Shown here piece by piece: positions 6,839 through 9,470 of a stretch of DNA of 9,470 nt. The notes under the pieces are model-generated. The model was not told the origin of the DNA. It saw only the letters and a list, made by a program, of their open reading frames with translations, and ran no database searches. A program made the position numbers and the translations under genes. Position 1 is the first letter of the stretch. Each line of letters begins with the position of its first letter. Source of the DNA: Spirochaetia bacterium (GTDB taxonomy: Bacteria; Spirochaetota; Leptospirae; Leptospirales; Leptonemataceae); contig JACPZR010000452.1 in the NCBI GenBank assembly GCA_016195395.1, forward strand, positions 1-9,470, written 5' to 3'.

Positions 6839-6869
6839 TATATTTGATTAAGACTTGGACTCAATCAAA
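6839..6869. promoter_or_regulatory. Inverted repeat TTTGATT-N13-AATCAAA and possible promoter in the divergent region
   Basis: Perfect seven-base arms lie at 6843-6849 and 6863-6869, separated by 13 bases, between the aminotransferase and the oxidase genes. On the minus strand the right arm gives TTGATT and, 18 bases on, AATATA (plus 6839-6844), a rough -35/-10 pair about 115 bases before the aminotransferase start. The repeat could be an operator covering that promoter. No equally good plus-strand promoter for the oxidase genes was found. This is a weak call. Confidence 0.3.
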
Positions 6870-6947
6870 AACTACTTGCCATCTACCCCCAGGCGCGGGA
6901 GTCCGTCACGCGTTCGCGCACTGAAATAACGAGGGATTTATAGCCAT

Positions 6948-7922
6948 ATGGAATTGATGGATTTGCTTAAGCCTTTCGTGCCGGAGGGTGTTTCTACATT
7001 CAGCCAGCAGATGGATGATCTCACGATCCTCATCGGCATCTTGGGCATACCCTGCCTCATCGTAGCCGAGGGTATCCTGATCTACTTCGTCATTCGTTTT
7101 AGAAAACGGAAAGGCGTAAAAGCGGAGTACATCCAGGGAGAAACCTGGAAGCAGATGCGATGGGTGATTTTCCCCACGTTATTCATTGTAGGTCTGGACT
7201 TCTTCATTGACATTGCCACCTCATCCGCGTGGACCAACATGAAGATCAACACGCCGGTGAGCGATGTGTCAGTCCGCGTGATTGGACAGCAGTTTAACTG
7301 GCAGTTTGTTCATCCCGGCAAAGACGGGAAATTGGGCACAGCTGACGACATCACAACGACGAACGACCTGCATGTCCCTGTGAACAAAAACATTGTTTTC
7401 TTCCTCCAAGCCAAAGACGTTCTCCACGGCTTCTTTATTCCGGTTCTGCGCGTGAAGCAGGATGCGGTCCCCGGCCGCACATGGCGCGGCTGGTTCAACG
7501 CAACCAAAGTGGGTAAGTATGACATCGCCTGCACGGAGATCTGCGGAGCCGGTCACACGGTGATGCGGGCCACGTTGCACGTGCACACGCAGGAAGAGTT
7601 CGACAAATGGGTGGAAGATCCCAACGCCGGAACCTCTCTTGTTCCCCAGGACATCGTCAAGAAATATGCATGCCAATCCTGCCACTCTCTCGACGGCTCA
7701 AGGCTCGTGGGTCCGTCTTGGAAGGGCATCTACGGCAAATCAGAAACCGTTGTCACAGACGGAGCAGAGCGCAGCGTAAACGTTGACGAAGCGTATCTCA
7801 AGAAATCCATTATGGAACCCAAGGCAGACGTTGTGAAAGGTTATCCCAACGTAATGCCGTCTCTCCCTGTTTCCGACGCGGAAGCGGGAGCCCTGATCAA
7901 ATACATCAAAGAGCTGAAGTAG
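6948..7922 (+). CDS. coxB: Cytochrome c oxidase subunit II with C-terminal cytochrome c domain (caa3 type)
   Basis: This subunit accepts electrons from a periplasmic donor and passes them to subunit I. The 324-residue protein has two N-terminal membrane helices (about 24-50 and 72-92), then a periplasmic cupredoxin domain. All CuA ligands are visible: His160 (VLHGF), Cys195, Glu197, Cys199, His203 and Met206 in CTEICGAGHTVM. GQQFNWQF carries the conserved tryptophan of electron entry. A cytochrome c domain follows, with the heme site Cys242-Gln-Ser-Cys245-His246 and the likely axial Met303 in NVMPSLP, which is the caa3 arrangement. GAGGG at 6931-6935 is 12 bases upstream; a second in-frame ATG at 6957 is possible but worse placed. 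Subunit I starts eight bases after the stop, so they are co-transcribed. Nothing in this subunit looks degenerate, in contrast to its partner. Confidence 0.96.
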   Translation: MELMDLLKPFVPEGVSTFSQQMDDLTILIGILGIPCLIVAEGILIYFVIRFRKRKGVKAEYIQGETWKQMRWVIFPTLFIVGLDFFIDIATSSAWTNMKINTPVSDVSVRVIGQQFNWQFVHPGKDGKLGTADDITTTNDLHVPVNKNIVFFLQAKDVLHGFFIPVLRVKQDAVPGRTWRGWFNATKVGKYDIACTEICGAGHTVMRATLHVHTQEEFDKWVEDPNAGTSLVPQDIVKKYACQSCHSLDGSRLVGPSWKGIYGKSETVVTDGAERSVNVDEAYLKKSIMEPKADVVKGYPNVMPSLPVSDAEAGALIKYIKELK

Positions 7923-7925
7923 GAG
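7921..7925 (+). promoter_or_regulatory. Ribosome binding site of the subunit I gene
   Basis: AGGAG overlaps the last two bases of the coxB stop codon and lies five bases before the ATG at 7931. It fixes the start of subunit I and implies tightly linked translation. Confidence 0.75.
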
Positions 7926-7930
7926 AAAAT

Positions 7931-9470
7931 ATGAATCATTTACATCCGGCTCCAACAACTTTCTGGCGTAAGTACATCTTCGCCACCGATCACAAGGTGA
8001 TCGGCATGCAGTATCTGCTGACAGGCATCTTCATGGCGCTTGTGGGCGGCTTTCTTTCATACGTGTTCCGTATGCAGCTGGCCTTCCCCGGAATTTCGAT
8101 TCCATTTTACGGGAAGCTTACTGCCAACGAATACAATTCCTTCATTACAATGCACGGGACGATCATGATCTTCTGGGTGGCCATGCCGATTCTTTTGGCC
8201 GCCTTTGGAAACCTTCTGATCCCGCTGATGGTGGGCACGGACGACATGGCGTTCCCAACACTCAACATGATGTCTTACTGGGTGTTCTTCATCTCCACGG
8301 TGATCCTTCTGGCATCGTTCTTTGTTCCCGGAGGAACGTTCGCAGGCGGATGGACAGCATATCCGCCGCTGTCGGCCAATGAGGGCTATTCTGTCAGGCC
8401 GTCGTTTACAAGCGGGCTTGGCGGGCACTTCTGGATTATCGCTGTTGCGCTGGAATTTGTGGCCTTCCTTATGGGCGGGATCAACTTCCTTGTAACGTCA
8501 TTCAACATGCGCGCCCCGGGCCTCACCTGGTTCCGTCTGCCGCTCGTGGTGTGGATGATCGACATCGCTGTGCTCTTGTTCATGTTTGCCGTGGGTCCGC
8601 TGCTCGCCGGCGCCGTGATGCTCTTCTTTGACCGTGCTGTGGGCACCGGCTTCTACAATCCGATTGCGGGAGGGGATCCGCTCCTCTTCCAACACTTATT
8701 CTGCTTCGTTGTTTGGGCTCACCACCAGTTTGTGTCCGGGATCAATCCCAAGATGGCGGTTTTCTTCAGTATCACCACGATCTTGATTTCGATTCCATTT
8801 GCAGTGATCATTTTCGCAAGTATCGCCACCCTGTGGAAGGGCTCTATCGTCCTCAAAACCCCAATGCTTTTTGCTCTGGGATTCATTGGGGAGTTCTTGA
8901 TCGGCGGCGTGACCGGTATCTACCTTGGATCCAGCGCCTTCGACATCTATGCTCACGGGACCTACTTTGTGATCGCGCACTTCCACTACGCGCTGATTCC
9001 CACCGTGGTCTACGGCGGGTTTGCGGGCGTTTATTTCTGGTATCCCAAATTTATGGGACGCATGCCCAATGAAACGCTGGGCAAGCTCCATTTCTGGGGC
9101 ACTACGATCTTCTTCAATATGATCTTCCTTCCGCTCTTCTTTGGCGGGATGATGGGCGAGCACCGCAGGATCTACGATTACTCGGTATGGCCCAACCTGA
9201 TGCACCCGACGCTCGTAATGTACCGCCAGATCGCTACGTTCGGCGTGGTTGGTATTCTCCTCAGTCAGGTTCCGTTCTTTGTAAACATGATCATGAGCTA
9301 CCGACGCGGCGCGTATGCCACAAAGAATCCGTGGAACGCAAACACCTTGGACTGGACCACGGCTTCCCCGCCGCCGCACGGCAACTTTGAGACAACGCCC
9401 ACCGTGTATCGTGGCGCGTACGAGTTTAACACACCGGGCCGCGAGAAAGATTACTGGCCACAGAACGTCC
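7931..9470 (+). CDS. coxA: Heme-copper oxidase subunit I, non-canonical, lacking the helix VI region (partial, C-terminus outside window)
   Basis: Subunit I is the membrane catalytic core of heme-copper oxidases. There are 513 codons before the window edge, probably nearly the whole protein. Conserved landmarks: His75 (TMHG, low-spin heme), GTDDMAFP (D-channel aspartate), GWTAYPPLS, FNMRAPG, AGGDPLLFQH, His264-His265 (VWAHH, two CuB ligands), KTPML, His350 and His352 (AHFHY, heme a3 and heme a), and HRRIYDY. The oddity is at residues 254-265: Q-H-L-F-C runs straight into F-V-V-W-A-H-H. Against canonical subunit I about 47 residues are missing in frame: most of helix VI with the HPEVY-type motif (third CuB histidine, cross-linked tyrosine), the following loop and the first half of helix VII. 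Ile293 replaces the K-channel lysine, Glu175 and Ala178-Phe179 replace the helix IV serines, and Glu321 is new in helix IX. It may be a divergent NO-reductase-like or other relative, an inactive paralogue, or carry a deletion. Gene identity is secure; oxygen-reducing activity is doubtful. Confidence 0.93.
   Translation, partial: MNHLHPAPTTFWRKYIFATDHKVIGMQYLLTGIFMALVGGFLSYVFRMQLAFPGISIPFYGKLTANEYNSFITMHGTIMIFWVAMPILLAAFGNLLIPLMVGTDDMAFPTLNMMSYWVFFISTVILLASFFVPGGTFAGGWTAYPPLSANEGYSVRPSFTSGLGGHFWIIAVALEFVAFLMGGINFLVTSFNMRAPGLTWFRLPLVVWMIDIAVLLFMFAVGPLLAGAVMLFFDRAVGTGFYNPIAGGDPLLFQHLFCFVVWAHHQFVSGINPKMAVFFSITTILISIPFAVIIFASIATLWKGSIVLKTPMLFALGFIGEFLIGGVTGIYLGSSAFDIYAHGTYFVIAHFHYALIPTVVYGGFAGVYFWYPKFMGRMPNETLGKLHFWGTTIFFNMIFLPLFFGGMMGEHRRIYDYSVWPNLMHPTLVMYRQIATFGVVGILLSQVPFFVNMIMSYRRGAYATKNPWNANTLDWTTASPPPHGNFETTPTVYRGAYEFNTPGREKDYWPQNV

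Noticed and set aside
6843..6869. FNR/CRP-like site controlling the oxidase genes
   Set aside because: The arms resemble TTGAT/ATCAA but the spacer is far longer than the four bases of an FNR site.
8690..8725. Frameshift or alternate-frame explanation for the missing HPEVY motif in subunit I
   Set aside because: Only 27 bases separate the Q-H codons (8690-8695) and the W-A-H-H-matching segment's end, with no room for about 47 residues in any frame, and the frame is continuous on both sides.
8696..9379. Long open frame on the minus strand opposite subunit I (227 codons)
   Set aside because: It is antisense to well-conserved subunit I codons and has low-complexity, charge-rich translation typical of a shadow frame.
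1..9470. tRNA, rRNA, insertion sequences, CRISPR arrays, phage or toxin-antitoxin genes
   Set aside because: No matching repeats, transposase motifs, cloverleaf-like segments or small paired genes were seen; the window reads as ordinary chromosomal coding DNA apart from the items reported.

Overview
The window (roughly 54% GC by eye, not computed) looks like chromosome from a diderm, respiring bacterium. It encodes Tat export, a lipoprotein with a lipobox, a type IV prepilin peptidase and a caa3-type heme-copper oxidase locus. The fused metallo-beta-lactamase/cyclic-nucleotide-binding protein and the caa3-like genes made me think of a Leptospirales-type spirochaete, but this is a weak guess from memory and nothing in the window proves it. 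I see no mobile elements, rRNA, tRNA or CRISPR. Genes are dense and the longest gaps are about 225 bp and 151 bp.

Layout. (1) 1-742, minus strand: tatA followed by tatC, coupled by an ATGA overlap; tatC runs off the left edge. (2) 894-1694, plus: an unrecognised soluble, charged, helical protein, then 1764-2075 a classical thioredoxin. A hairpin at 2084-2114 separates thioredoxin from (3) a convergent small histidine-rich lipoprotein on the minus strand. (4) 2663-4834, plus: a 723-residue fusion of an unassigned N-terminal region, a metallo-beta-lactamase hydrolase domain and two cyclic-nucleotide-binding-like domains. Its 3' end overlaps by 19 bp the convergent (5) minus-strand pair of class I/II aminotransferase and prepilin peptidase, which share an ATGA overlap. 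(6) 6948 to the right edge, plus: a cytochrome oxidase subunit II with a C-terminal cytochrome c domain, then a subunit I gene cut by the window end.

The most unusual item is subunit I. Electron entry looks complete: all CuA ligands, the heme c site, both heme a ligands, the heme a3 ligand and the two consecutive CuB histidines are present. However, the polypeptide jumps in frame from the start of helix VI (Q-H-L-F) to the end of helix VII (V-V-W-A-H-H). About 47 residues are absent, including the HPEVY-type motif with the third CuB histidine and the active-site tyrosine. The K-channel lysine is an isoleucine, the D-channel serines of helix IV are gone, and new glutamates sit in helices IV and IX. 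The several independent losses argue for a genuinely non-canonical heme-copper family member rather than a simple assembly gap, though that must be checked. The MBL-CNB fusion and the repeated GHxH lipoprotein are the next most interesting items.
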